Part shown: one piece after another, positions 1-7,526 of the stretch
Position numbering within the stretch: position 1 is the first letter of the stretch
How the letters are laid out: every line of letters begins with the position of its first letter
Made by a program: the position numbers and the translations under genes
The notes under the pieces: model-generated
Database searches by the model: none
What the model saw: only the letters and a program-made list of their open reading frames with translations
What the model was told of the DNA's origin: nothing
Assembly: GCA_045589215.1 (NCBI GenBank)
Contig: JAZNOQ010000156.1
Coordinates: 1 to 32,343 of the forward strand
Direction: 5' to 3'
Source of the DNA: JAZNOQ01 sp045589215
GTDB lineage: Bacteria > Bacillota > Clostridia > Oscillospirales > CAG-272
Length of the DNA stretch: 32,343 bases

Positions 1-896
1 CCGCCGCAATGAGACTGGTAGGAGGTTACGGTGCCCGCATTAATGCAGTTTCTGTAGACGGCACGCGTATGGCACTCGGGACGGCTCGCAATACCGCCCG
101 CATAGTTGTTCAGTGACGTAATGTCACCCGTGTTGATACAGTCGGTGATAACGAGCTCCTTAACAGTCGTATCGCCGATGATACCGCCGGGACGACCACC
201 GGTAATATCGCCTGTATTCACGCAATCGTTGATATGGAGAATACCGTTCGAGTTACTCATCGTAGCGAGAATACCGCCAAAGCCATTGTTACCGCTGATG
301 CGGTTGATCTTTCCGGTATTCTTACAGCCGGTGATGTTGACGTTTTCGCCCTCACTCTGAGCGACGATACCGCCGACTCTGACGCCCGTAAGCTCACCGC
401 TGTTCGAGCAGTTTACGATATTCAGGTTGGTGCCGCCGCGGTTATAGCCGATGAGACCGCCAACATTTCCCTTCTTGTAGCCGATAATGTTCGCCTTGTT
501 ATGTACGTTTTCGATCAAGCCGTTGCCTGCAGCATTTGCAAGGGAACCGACATAGACGTTCTCGAACTCGGTGTCGTCGATCTCACCCTCGATCACGAGG
601 TTACGGACCGTAGCACCGTTCAAATTCGAGAAAAGGGGCATCGTAACGGTTACGGAATGTCCCTGTCCGTCAAGAGTACCGGTGAAGTTCTTTGAATAAG
701 TAAAGTCAACTGTGATGTCTGCTTCAAGATAGTAATAACCGCCTGCCTGCATCGAGAGGAAGTCGTCGCCATCCTTGATGGGTCTCGCATTTGCAGGTAA
801 TTCGGAACTAGTTTCCGCAGAGACAGTAAATACGCCGACGTATACGACCGAGAGGATCATAAGCACGGCGAGCAGAGCAGCAAAAATTCTGCGCAT
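1..896 (-). CDS. Secreted GLUG-like repeat protein, C-terminus outside the window
   Basis: This is the first 298 codons of a larger gene read leftward off the window edge. Residues 1-27 form a signal peptide: a basic start, a hydrophobic core, and likely cleavage after V-S-A. From about residue 118 the protein consists of units of roughly 30 residues. Each has a Gly-Gly turn (146-147, 175-176, 207-208, 237-238, 267-268) and a Cys/Asn-x-(N/S)-x-G strand motif such as NCSNSG, GCKNTG, DCVNTG, DCINTG. This resembles GLUG-type beta-helix repeats of surface and adhesin-like proteins. The start is supported by GAAAGG upstream and a consensus promoter at 948-976. Inference: an exported protein with a right-handed beta-helix stalk. 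Substrate and anchoring are unknown because the C-terminus is missing. Confidence 0.8.
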   Translation of the reverse strand, partial: MRRIFAALLAVLMILSVVYVGVFTVSAETSSELPANARPIKDGDDFLSMQAGGYYYLEADITVDFTYSKNFTGTLDGQGHSVTVTMPLFSNLNGATVRNLVIEGEIDDTEFENVYVGSLANAAGNGLIENVHNKANIIGYKKGNVGGLIGYNRGGTNLNIVNCSNSGELTGVRVGGIVAQSEGENVNITGCKNTGKINRISGNNGFGGILATMSNSNGILHINDCVNTGDITGGRPGGIIGDTTVKELVITDCINTGDITSLNNYAGGIASRPECHTRAVYRNCINAGTVTSYQSHCG

Positions 897-947
897 ATAA
901 TTTACCTTTCTTTCCGAAGAATTTGGCACAAAGTGCACCATAGTGCG

Positions 948-976
948 ATTATAACACAATTTCAATTGGAAGTCAA
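948..976 (-). promoter_or_regulatory. SigmaA-type promoter of the secreted repeat protein gene
   Basis: Read on the minus strand: -35 TTGACT (971-976), 17-nt spacer, perfect -10 TATAAT (948-953). Transcription should start near 941, giving a leader of about 45 nt before the ATG at 896. Confidence 0.85.
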
Positions 977-1290
977 GGAATTTTATGGAGTTCTCCAAAA
1001 TAATTTTCGATTTGTTCAATTTTTCCAAAGTATGTTCGTCATTTTTTACAAAAGCGTTTGCTTGATTTTTGTGATTTTCACGATATGCTTGCTTTCTGAC
1101 ACCAATCGTGCGCTTTTTCGCACCGTTTTAGCGCAGGTTTACGTCCTTTGAAGGGAGATAATGTCATCTCATTTTACCGCTCGAAGGAGCTTTTCCCAAA
1201 AAATTTTTCTTTGTACCGAATAAACAAGGAGGATACGGCAAAACTATCGGTGTATCGGAAAACAAATCAACTTCCGGAAGGAGAAACAAA
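977..1290. other. AT-rich intergenic region without a convincing gene
   Basis: This stretch separates the divergent secreted-protein and SpoIIQ-like genes. It is AT-rich. The reading frames in it have no family resemblance and poor ribosome binding sites. An AAGGAGG-like element near 1227 has no good start codon after it. The leader of the SpoIIQ-like gene presumably lies here, but no vegetative promoter with both boxes is evident for the plus strand. A GGnnAnAnTR element at 1154-1163 resembles forespore -10 boxes but lacks a well-spaced -35. Confidence 0.5.
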
Positions 1291-1292
1291 AA

Positions 1293-2039
1293 ATGTCAGA
1301 CAAAAACGAGAAATTCACCAAAAAGCTCGAGCGGAAATGGAAGCACCTTGTAAAGAGCGTGAAGGAAGATCCCACGCACCGCGCGGTTTGCATCACAGCG
1401 GTCATTCTGGTGCTTGCGGTCACCCTGCTGATCACGGTCACCGCAGTCGCAAACCGTGCGAAGAAGCAGCAGCTTCCGTCCGAGACCACGGGAAACAGCG
1501 GCACGGTCGAGCCCCCCGACTCTACGACGCAGAAGCCTCCCGAGACCGATCCGCCCGAGACTGAGCCCGTCGATGCACTCCCTTCGTCCTTTATGCTCCC
1601 CGTGAGCGGTGCGCTCTCAAAGAGTCACGATGCGAGCACCCAAGTCTTTTCGAACACGATGCAGGACTACCGCGTGCATCTTGGCATTGACGTAAACACC
1701 GCAGAAAACGCTCCCGTTTACGCGGCGGCAGACGGAACGGTCGAGCGCATCTGGGAAGACGTGCGCTACGGTCAGTGCGTGGCGATCGCACACAGCGGAA
1801 AATGCGTGACGATCTACAAGAACCTCTCCTACGAGCTTGCCGAGGGCATCACTGAGGGCGCGAGCATCTCGGCGGGTGCGCTGATCGGCGCAGTGGGTGA
1901 CACCGCGATGGTCGAGATCGCAGACGAGCCGCATCTCCACTTTGAAATGACCGTGGACGGTCTTTCGGTCGATCCGCTCGACTATTTCGATGCTTCCGCG
2001 CTCGCTTCTCTCTCGGTCGACGAATCGTACGAGGGATGA
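1293..2039 (+). CDS. M23/LytM-fold membrane-anchored peptidase, SpoIIQ-like
   Basis: The 248-residue protein has a basic N-terminus, one membrane helix (about 33-53), a Pro/Thr/Glu-rich linker (60-97), and a LytM domain (about 100-232). Zinc ligands are present: H129 and D133 in HLGID, and H214-L-H216. Domain layout, length and the SGALSKSHDAS...F.NTMQDYRVHLGID region resemble SpoIIQ, the forespore protein that contacts SpoIIIAH during engulfment. Bacillus SpoIIQ has lost catalytic residues, while clostridial versions often keep them, as here. Start: ATG with GGAAGGAG seven to eight bases upstream. The gene stands alone and ends in a strong terminator. Alternative: a generic M23 endopeptidase in cell-wall remodelling. 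The M23 call is firm and the SpoIIQ role is inferred. Confidence 0.85.
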   Translation: MSDKNEKFTKKLERKWKHLVKSVKEDPTHRAVCITAVILVLAVTLLITVTAVANRAKKQQLPSETTGNSGTVEPPDSTTQKPPETDPPETEPVDALPSSFMLPVSGALSKSHDASTQVFSNTMQDYRVHLGIDVNTAENAPVYAAADGTVERIWEDVRYGQCVAIAHSGKCVTIYKNLSYELAEGITEGASISAGALIGAVGDTAMVEIADEPHLHFEMTVDGLSVDPLDYFDASALASLSVDESYEG

Positions 2040-2042
2040 TAC

Positions 2043-2082
2043 AAAAAGGGGCTGTCTCACTTAGGTGAGACAGCCCCTTTTT
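2043..2082. terminator. Bidirectional intrinsic terminator
   Basis: A perfect 13-bp stem (2048-2060 with 2065-2077) closes a TTAG loop. It is flanked by five A on the left and five T on the right, so it works for the SpoIIQ-like gene on the plus strand and for the converging rarA-gtrA operon on the minus strand. Confidence 0.93.
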
Positions 2083-2083
2083 G

Positions 2084-2602
2084 TCATTTTCTCTTCCGAA
2101 AAACGAGAAGCTTACTGAAAAAGTAATTCGAAACGATAACGATCACCGCCGCGACGACCTTGGCAGACAGCTCGTTTACGTTCCACTCCCTCCCCAGGAA
2201 AAGGAATGCATTCAGCGAGGGAAAGAAGAAGGACAGAAGAAGCGCTCCAAAGTAGGTCACGAGGAGATCGAGCACGAAGGAAAGGACGCGCCCGCCCGCA
2301 AACACCGTTAGCTGCTTAAAGAGCGACCCATCCCGTGCGCCCTCGAACACGAACGCGCGGTTCGTAAAAAAGGCAAAAAGCACCGCCGCGATCCATTGCA
2401 CGATCTGCGCTGTCACGTAAAGTCCGAGATACAGACCTCCCGTCACATCGTCCACGGGAATCCCAAGGAGTGCACGGCCCGCATACATCACGGCAAAATA
2501 AACGCCCCAGCCGACGACCGTCGTTAGCACGCCGAACACGAGATACAGGATCACTTCTTTATGCTTTTCATATAAGGTTCGAATTGAACGCTTCTCTTCC
2601 AT
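2084..2602 (-). CDS. GtrA-like four-helix membrane protein
   Basis: A 172-residue protein with four predicted membrane helices (about 17-40, 55-80, 92-115, 145-162) and conserved GtrA features: YLVFGVLTTVVGWGVYF at the start of helix 1 and FTNRAFVFEG after helix 2. GtrA/DPMS-associated proteins are thought to help move polyprenyl-linked sugars across the membrane for cell-surface glycan modification. The start follows GAGGAG by six bases. It lies 14 bp after rarA, is the last gene of its operon, and its stop codon touches the terminator. No partner glycosyltransferase is adjacent, so the glycan target is unknown. Confidence 0.85.
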   Translation of the reverse strand: MEEKRSIRTLYEKHKEVILYLVFGVLTTVVGWGVYFAVMYAGRALLGIPVDDVTGGLYLGLYVTAQIVQWIAAVLFAFFTNRAFVFEGARDGSLFKQLTVFAGGRVLSFVLDLLVTYFGALLLSFFFPSLNAFLFLGREWNVNELSAKVVAAVIVIVSNYFFSKLLVFRKRK

Positions 2603-2616
2603 ACGGAGCTCCTCTG

Positions 2617-3849
2617 TTACTTTGCCTCTTCGCGTATCTTCTCGGCGTACACCCGCGCCGCCTGCTCGGTCTTGTTGTCACCCGGACGGTAGAAGACCGC
2701 GCCCGTGAGATCGTCCGGCAGATATTGCTGCTTTACGTAGTGGTTTTTGTATTCGTGGGGATATTTATAGCCCCTAAAAAGCGGACTTTGCAGATGCTCG
2801 GGGACGGATCTTCCTTTTCCCGCCCGCACAGCCTCCATTGCCGCATCGATCGCAGCCTCTGCGGCGTTTGACTTCGGAGCGGTCGCAAGCAGAACCGCCG
2901 CATTCGCAAGCGGGATGCGTCCCTCGGGAAGCCCAAGCGCGAGCGCGTCCTCACAGCACGCGTGCGTTACCGACACTGCAAGCGGATAGGCAAGTCCGAT
3001 GTCCTCCGATGCGATCACGCGAAGCCGCCGCACCGCCATAAGAAGCTCACCCGCATCCAGAAGCCGCGCAAGGTAGAACACCGCCGCATCGGGATCCGAG
3101 CCGCGGATCGACTTTTGCAGGCACGAGAGGAGATCGTAATGCACGTCGTCGTCAAAGTTTCCGATCCCACTTGACAGCTCTCCAACCACGTCGAGGGTGA
3201 TCTCGCCGTCCGCCGCGAAATACGCATTCTCAAGCAGTCCGATCGACCGCCGCACGTCGCCGCCGCAGCTCTTTGCGAGGGAGATCAGAACCTCGTCCTC
3301 GGCGCACTTCTCGCCCTCTCCCGAACAAAAGCTCTCGTTTAGGTAATCGAGCGCACGGCGAAGCGCACGCAGGCATTCCTCGGGGGGAACGGGGCGGAAT
3401 TCAAAGAGTGAGGAGCGCGAGATGATCGCGTTATAAACGCAAAAATGCGGATTTTCGGTGGTCGAGGCGATCAGCGTCACACGCCCATCCTCAATGTATT
3501 CGAGCAGCGTCTGCTGCTGCTTTTTGTTGAAATATTGGATCTCGTCGAGGTAGAGCAGGATCCCATCCGAGCCGAAAAGATTTTCGGTCTCCGACAGGAC
3601 ATCCTTGACGTCCGCAAGACTTGCCGTCGTTGCGTTCAGGCGTCTGAAGGTCATGCCCGACTCAGCGGCAATGATCGCCGCCGCCGTGGTCTTTCCCGTC
3701 CCGGGAGGGCCGTAAAAGATCATATTCGGCAACCGTCCGCCCTTCAGCATACGGCGAATGATGCCTCTTTCTCCGAACAGATGGGTCTGCCCGACGATAT
3801 CGTCGAGCGTTTTCGGCCGCATCAAGTCGGCAAGCTGTGCGTGATGCAT
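2617..3849 (-). CDS. rarA: Replication-associated recombination protein A (RarA/MgsA AAA+ ATPase)
   Basis: The 410-residue protein has the RarA/MgsA/WRNIP1 layout: N-terminal LRPKTLDD-type box (RPKTLDDIVGQTHL), Walker A GPPGTGKT (47-54), Walker B LLYLDEIQYF (about 98-107), sensor-1 STTENPHF, and the C-terminal tetramerisation domain ending in GYKYPHEYKNHYVKQQYLP. The family acts at stalled replication forks, opening DNA ends near SSB. The ATG follows a near-perfect AAAGGAGG by five bases. It is the middle gene of a three-gene minus-strand operon, 36 bp after the membrane protein gene and 14 bp before the GtrA gene. Length is normal for the family. Confidence 0.96.
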   Translation of the reverse strand: MHHAQLADLMRPKTLDDIVGQTHLFGERGIIRRMLKGGRLPNMIFYGPPGTGKTTAAAIIAAESGMTFRRLNATTASLADVKDVLSETENLFGSDGILLYLDEIQYFNKKQQQTLLEYIEDGRVTLIASTTENPHFCVYNAIISRSSLFEFRPVPPEECLRALRRALDYLNESFCSGEGEKCAEDEVLISLAKSCGGDVRRSIGLLENAYFAADGEITLDVVGELSSGIGNFDDDVHYDLLSCLQKSIRGSDPDAAVFYLARLLDAGELLMAVRRLRVIASEDIGLAYPLAVSVTHACCEDALALGLPEGRIPLANAAVLLATAPKSNAAEAAIDAAMEAVRAGKGRSVPEHLQSPLFRGYKYPHEYKNHYVKQQYLPDDLTGAVFYRPGDNKTEQAARVYAEKIREEAK

Positions 3850-3885
3850 CGGCTCCTCCTTTCCGTCTTTCTTCTTACGGTTCGC

Positions 3886-4563
3886 TTACGTTAAAACGTC
3901 CGACCGCCAATCGAACATCCCGATCATATTGTCAAGCATCTGCAAAAGCTCGGGAACGGCGAGAAGAAAACCGACCGCAATCGCGGCGAACAGGACGACC
4001 GCGAGGACAAGGACGATCCAATTCGTCCCCTTTTTCTCAAACTTTACGTCCCCTATGTACTTCAGCTCCTCGGGGATGTAATAATGCCTTGACAAAAGCG
4101 GCACCTCGAATTTCGGTTCGCGGAATTTCGGTGCTTTTCCCTGAGAATTCGCGTGTTCCGCTTCAAATTCGGCGCGTTTTTTCGCGACCTCGGCGTAAAA
4201 CGACTCTTCCTCGACGCATTTGATCACGCGACGAAGGGATACGCCGCTTTTCAGCGATCCGCGAATGAATGCATTTTTATGGTAACCGAGCTCCTCAAGC
4301 GTTTTCGCGCTTTCGGGAGAAAGGCATTCGTTCGAAAGCACGTGACGGACGAAATCCCCCAGCACACGGCGGTTAAAGATCGCCATACACGAGGCGATGA
4401 AAAATCCGACCGCAATGCCGATCACGATACTCTCAAGCGGCAGAATACCGCCGTCCGTAATGCCGAGGTTTTCATAGTCACCCGACGTGGAAAAATATGT
4501 GCTGTAAAAGCTATCCCACCACTCCGAAAGCGAAGAGGCGAGCAGAGAACGAGGCTGTATCAT
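3886..4563 (-). CDS. Two-helix membrane protein of unknown function
   Basis: I do not recognise this 225-residue protein. Visible parts: an N-terminal stretch of about 40 residues, a membrane helix near 47-66 (SIVIGIAVGFFIASCMAIF), a cytoplasmic middle section with a charged helix (CVEEESFYAEVAKKRAEFEAEHANSQG), and a second helix near 186-208 (LVLAVVLFAAIAVGFLLAV). An upstream in-frame ATG at 4582-4584 is rejected as the start. The ribosome binding site AAAGGAGG lies inside that extension, 10 bases before the ATG at 4561-4563. It is the first gene of the operon with rarA. Inference: the middle domain, rich in Leu-Glu-Glu, may bind a partner. No function can be assigned. Confidence 0.75.
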   Translation of the reverse strand: MIQPRSLLASSLSEWWDSFYSTYFSTSGDYENLGITDGGILPLESIVIGIAVGFFIASCMAIFNRRVLGDFVRHVLSNECLSPESAKTLEELGYHKNAFIRGSLKSGVSLRRVIKCVEEESFYAEVAKKRAEFEAEHANSQGKAPKFREPKFEVPLLSRHYYIPEELKYIGDVKFEKKGTNWIVLVLAVVLFAAIAVGFLLAVPELLQMLDNMIGMFDWRSDVLT

Positions 4564-4596
4564 ACGGAGACGTCCTCCTTTCATTTGGCTTGTTCC

Positions 4597-4674
4597 GCAG
4601 AACGCATTTCAGAAGCGTTCCGCTTGTTGATGTAGCGCGTGCCCGCAGAAGGAATGCATGCTTCCATCTGCGGG
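4597..4674. repeat. Two tandem hairpins between serS and the membrane protein gene
   Basis: The first (4642-4674) pairs CCCGCAGA with TCTGCGGG and, after one mismatch, GGAA with TTCC around a GC-rich loop. The second (4597-4623) pairs GAACGC with GCGTTC, extended beyond one mismatch. Neither is followed by a T-run on either strand, so they are poor intrinsic terminators. They could be a processing site or attenuator between serS and the downstream operon. Confidence 0.55.
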
Positions 4675-4687
4675 ACACCCGAAAATT

Positions 4688-5974
4688 TTAGTTTTCCTTA
4701 CGAAGGACCGATACGCCGAGATACTTCTGCAGGCAATCGGGCACGTTGACCGAGCCGTCGGCATTCTGATTCTGCTCAACGAGCGCGGGAAGGATACGGG
4801 AGGTCGCAAGACCCGAGCCGTTCAGCGTGTGTACGTATTCGATGCGGCCATCCGCGCGCTTTACGCGGATCATACCGCGGCGCGCCTGATAGTCTCGCGC
4901 GTTCGATACCGAGCTGACCTCCTTGTAGCCGTCCATCGAGGGAATGTTGATCTCGATATCGTAGGTTCTCGCCATAGACGCCGAGCAGTCCTCTGCGGCA
5001 AGCTTTACGGTGCGGAAATGGAAGCCGAGTCCCTTTACGAGGTTTTCTGCCTTCATAACAAGCTCGTCAAACGCCTCATCCGACTTCTCGGGGAGGGTGT
5101 ATTGGAACATCTCCACCTTGTTGAACTGATGTCCGCGTACCATTCCGCGCTCGTCGGAGCGGTAGGAGCCTGCCTCACGGCGGAAGCAGGGCGTGTAGCT
5201 GACGAGCTTTTTCGGGAGATCTGCCTCCGTAAGGATCTCGTTCCTGTAAAGGGATGCAAGAGCCGCTTCAGCGGTCGGAAGCATATAGCGAACGCGGTTA
5301 TCGGTGGGATTTTCGATCTTATAGACCTCATCCGCGAACTTCGGGAACTGTCCCGCCGTCACGCCACACTCGTATTCGAGCATATGAGGAGGAAGGATCA
5401 GCTCGTAGCCGTCCGACAGATGGGTGTCGATAAAGTAGTTGAGGAGCGCCCACTCGAGACGTGCGCCAAGTCCTCTGTAGATCCAGAAGCCCGAACCCGA
5501 GAGCTTCGTGCCTCTCTCGTAGTCGATCAGACCGAGATCGGTGCAGAGATCAACATGGTTTTTTGGCTCAAAATCAAACTTACGGGGCTCACCGTAGTAA
5601 CGGATCGGCTCGTTGTTTTCCTTGCCGCCCGCCTTGAGATCGCGGTCGGGGAGGTTCGGGAGACCGAGCATCAGTTCCGAAAGCTCACCTTCAACAGCCT
5701 TCAGTCTTTCGTCATTTGCCTTCGTGGTGTTCGAGATCTCCTTCATGCGTGCGAAGATATCGGATACGTCGCGCCCCTCCTTCTTGTACTGCGGGATCAG
5801 CTTGTTTGTGCGGTTCTGCTCCGCCTTGAGGGCTTCATTTTCTCCAATGATCGCGCGGCGCGCGCTATCAAGCTCAAGAATTCTTTCGATCTCGGCACGT
5901 GCTTCCTTACCCTTTACGGCATAGCGTTCTATCACTTCTTCGGGAGCTTCCTTGATATACTTCAGATCAATCAT
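4688..5974 (-). CDS. serS: Seryl-tRNA synthetase
   Basis: The 428-residue class II synthetase charges tRNA-Ser with serine. Order seen: MIDLKYIKE start, long coiled-coil tRNA arm (about 30-100), then the catalytic core with motif 2 (CFRREAGSYRSDERG followed by GHQFNKVEMF) and motif 3 (NGSGLATSRILPALVEQNQ). The region YECGVTAGQFPKFADEVY is a variant of the usual TGQ(L/F)PKF loop. A longer frame beginning at a GTG (5995) is rejected because the family starts at M-(L/I)-D-L and an AGGA element lies before the ATG at 5972-5974. The gene follows parB by 77 bp. No T-box leader fits in that gap, so it is probably transcribed with the mnmG/parAB genes. Confidence 0.96.
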   Translation of the reverse strand: MIDLKYIKEAPEEVIERYAVKGKEARAEIERILELDSARRAIIGENEALKAEQNRTNKLIPQYKKEGRDVSDIFARMKEISNTTKANDERLKAVEGELSELMLGLPNLPDRDLKAGGKENNEPIRYYGEPRKFDFEPKNHVDLCTDLGLIDYERGTKLSGSGFWIYRGLGARLEWALLNYFIDTHLSDGYELILPPHMLEYECGVTAGQFPKFADEVYKIENPTDNRVRYMLPTAEAALASLYRNEILTEADLPKKLVSYTPCFRREAGSYRSDERGMVRGHQFNKVEMFQYTLPEKSDEAFDELVMKAENLVKGLGFHFRTVKLAAEDCSASMARTYDIEINIPSMDGYKEVSSVSNARDYQARRGMIRVKRADGRIEYVHTLNGSGLATSRILPALVEQNQNADGSVNVPDCLQKYLGVSVLRKEN

Positions 5975-6051
5975 TGTTTTCCTAGGTCCTTTCACCGGCT
6001 TGTCCGGGTTTTTTGTTACAGATGTTTATATTTTGTAACTTTATGTAAATT

Positions 6052-6966
6052 TTAGTTTTCTTCTTCAAAGATCTCCGCGCCGCAGATCGCGGTGAGGAGA
6101 GCGGTCAGGTCATCGTCATCGCTGTAATAAAGCTCAACTGCACGCTTTTTGCCCGACGAGCTGATCTTTACCTTTCTGCCAAGCTTCGACATACTCTTTT
6201 TCTCCAGCAGGCGAAGCTGTGCCTTTCGCATAACCGAAGTATGCGTAGGAGCCTCTTCTTCTTCGCTTTCCTGCGCCGCGAGTGTACGCTCGTTGGTACG
6301 GCGCACAAGATTTTCGGTGTCGCGCACAGAAAGTCCGTTCTGCGTCACCTTTTCGGCAAACACGACGATCAGATCGGGGTCGGAAAGACCGAGCAAGGCA
6401 CGTGCATGACCGGGAGTGATCGTGCCATCGCGGAGCATATCAAGCAGCTCCTCGGGCAGATCGAGCAGACGAAGTGCATTCGCAACCGCGGGGCGGCTCT
6501 TGCCGACCTGCTTTGCGACGAGATCCTGCGTAAGTCCAAAGCGATCGATGAGATCTCGGTAGCCGAATGCTTCCTCGACGGGGTTCAGATCCTCTCTTTG
6601 GATGTTTTCGATCATTGCGACCTGTGCCGCCTTGAGATCGTCGCCGTCGAAAATGACTGCGGGGATCTCAACGAGGCCTGCCATTTTAGCGGCTCTCCAT
6701 CTGCGTTCACCTGCGATGATCGCATACGTTCCGGGTGCTTCGAGGTATTCACGCACGATGATCGGCTGTAAAACGCCGTATGCCGCGATCGAATCGGCAA
6801 GCACCTCGAGTGCTTCGTGATCGAAATTCTTTCTCGGCTGATTGGATCGAGGCTCGATCGCGGAAATACGCAACATAGTCGCGCCCTTTTTGCGATCCTC
6901 GGGGAGGTTGTCGTCAAGCAGATCGTCCATCAGACGACCAAGTCCATTCGCTCTTTTGATACTCAC
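6052..6966 (-). CDS. parB: Chromosome-partitioning protein ParB (Spo0J), CTP-dependent parS clamp
   Basis: The ParB layout is complete: an N-terminal ParA-stimulating segment with LGR (9-11), the CTP-binding motifs GVLQPIIV (64-71), GERRWRAA (86-93) and ENIQREDLNPVEEA (120-133), a helix-turn-helix (LTQDLVAKQVGKSRPAVANAL), and a short C-terminal dimerisation region. It loads on parS, spreads as a CTP clamp, and triggers ParA ATP hydrolysis. I chose GTG at 6964-6966, 12 bases after AAAGGA. An upstream TTG at 7002 would add 12 residues without a good ribosome binding site. Three cognate parS sites lie within 5 kb. Its N-terminus resembles the neighbouring gene product at 7025-7462. Confidence 0.95.
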   Translation of the reverse strand: MSIKRANGLGRLMDDLLDDNLPEDRKKGATMLRISAIEPRSNQPRKNFDHEALEVLADSIAAYGVLQPIIVREYLEAPGTYAIIAGERRWRAAKMAGLVEIPAVIFDGDDLKAAQVAMIENIQREDLNPVEEAFGYRDLIDRFGLTQDLVAKQVGKSRPAVANALRLLDLPEELLDMLRDGTITPGHARALLGLSDPDLIVVFAEKVTQNGLSVRDTENLVRRTNERTLAAQESEEEEAPTHTSVMRKAQLRLLEKKSMSKLGRKVKISSSGKKRAVELYYSDDDDLTALLTAICGAEIFEEEN

Positions 6967-7024
6967 TTCTTGTACCGTTCCTTTCTGATCCGCAGCAGCC
7001 AAACCTTAGCGGCTACGGTATTTG

Positions 7025-7462
7025 TCATTTCTTTTTTCTCGGATCAATGACGATCGGCTCACCGGGGCGCACGTTATAGCGCTTGCGCACCGAGATCGGC
7101 TCGTTCGTCTTATAGCGCCTCGGGGGATCGGTTCGCTCAGTGCGAACAAGCACCGTCGTCCCTTTCCTCGCACTGCGCGCCGAGCGAAGCGGCTCCTCAG
7201 GGAGAGTGTCTGTTCGGATCACAACACGTCCGCCCGATCCAAGCGTTTCACGAAGAGGAGGCTTATCCTTCACGATGGGCTTCGGGCCATCATAAACACC
7301 GCGGCGCACCACGCGAGGCTTCTTTTCCGCAGGCGTATTATCGCCCGTCAGGCTGTCAAAACCGCGTCCGAGACGGTCAGTCTCCGTTTCTTTTGCCTTT
7401 TTTAGAGGCTTATCATCGGACTTGGGGTCGGTTTTTGCAGACTCTTTACGGTAAATTGCCAT
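7025..7462 (-). CDS. Small basic protein between parA and parB with a ParB-like N-terminal motif
   Basis: I do not recognise a family for this 145-residue protein. It is strongly basic (Lys/Arg) and Pro-rich, has no membrane helix, and is probably largely disordered, ending DPRKKK. Residues 31-48 read L-G-R-x-x-D-x-L-x-x-D-N-x-P-x-x-K-K. The ParB encoded next door has the same pattern at residues 9-26 (with R for the first K), spacing included. In ParB this region stimulates the ParA ATPase. The ATG follows AAAGGAG by six bases. It lies 64 bp after parA and about 60 bp before parB, so it is co-expressed with both. Inference: an accessory ParA-binding or DNA-binding partner. It could instead be an unrelated nucleoid-associated protein. 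Confidence 0.75.
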   Translation of the reverse strand: MAIYRKESAKTDPKSDDKPLKKAKETETDRLGRGFDSLTGDNTPAEKKPRVVRRGVYDGPKPIVKDKPPLRETLGSGGRVVIRTDTLPEEPLRSARSARKGTTVLVRTERTDPPRRYKTNEPISVRKRYNVRPGEPIVIDPRKKK

Positions 7463-7526
7463 TGTGCGCTCCTTTCGTTCGTCACTATATCTTTATAACA
7501 CTTAAAATGCCGTCCGACCGCAGAGA

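Noticed and set aside
1137..1163. Forespore sigmaF/sigmaG promoter for the SpoIIQ-like gene
   Set aside because: A GGnnAnAnTR -10 is present, but the nearest -35-like GTTTA is only 12 bases away, too close for the usual spacing. Kept only as a hint.
5975..6051. T-box riboswitch upstream of serS
   Set aside because: Only 77 bases separate parB and serS, too short for a T-box leader, and no T-box motif or antiterminator is visible.
4658..6055. 465-codon open frame on the plus strand
   Set aside because: It is antisense to serS, has no family resemblance, and serS explains the region fully.
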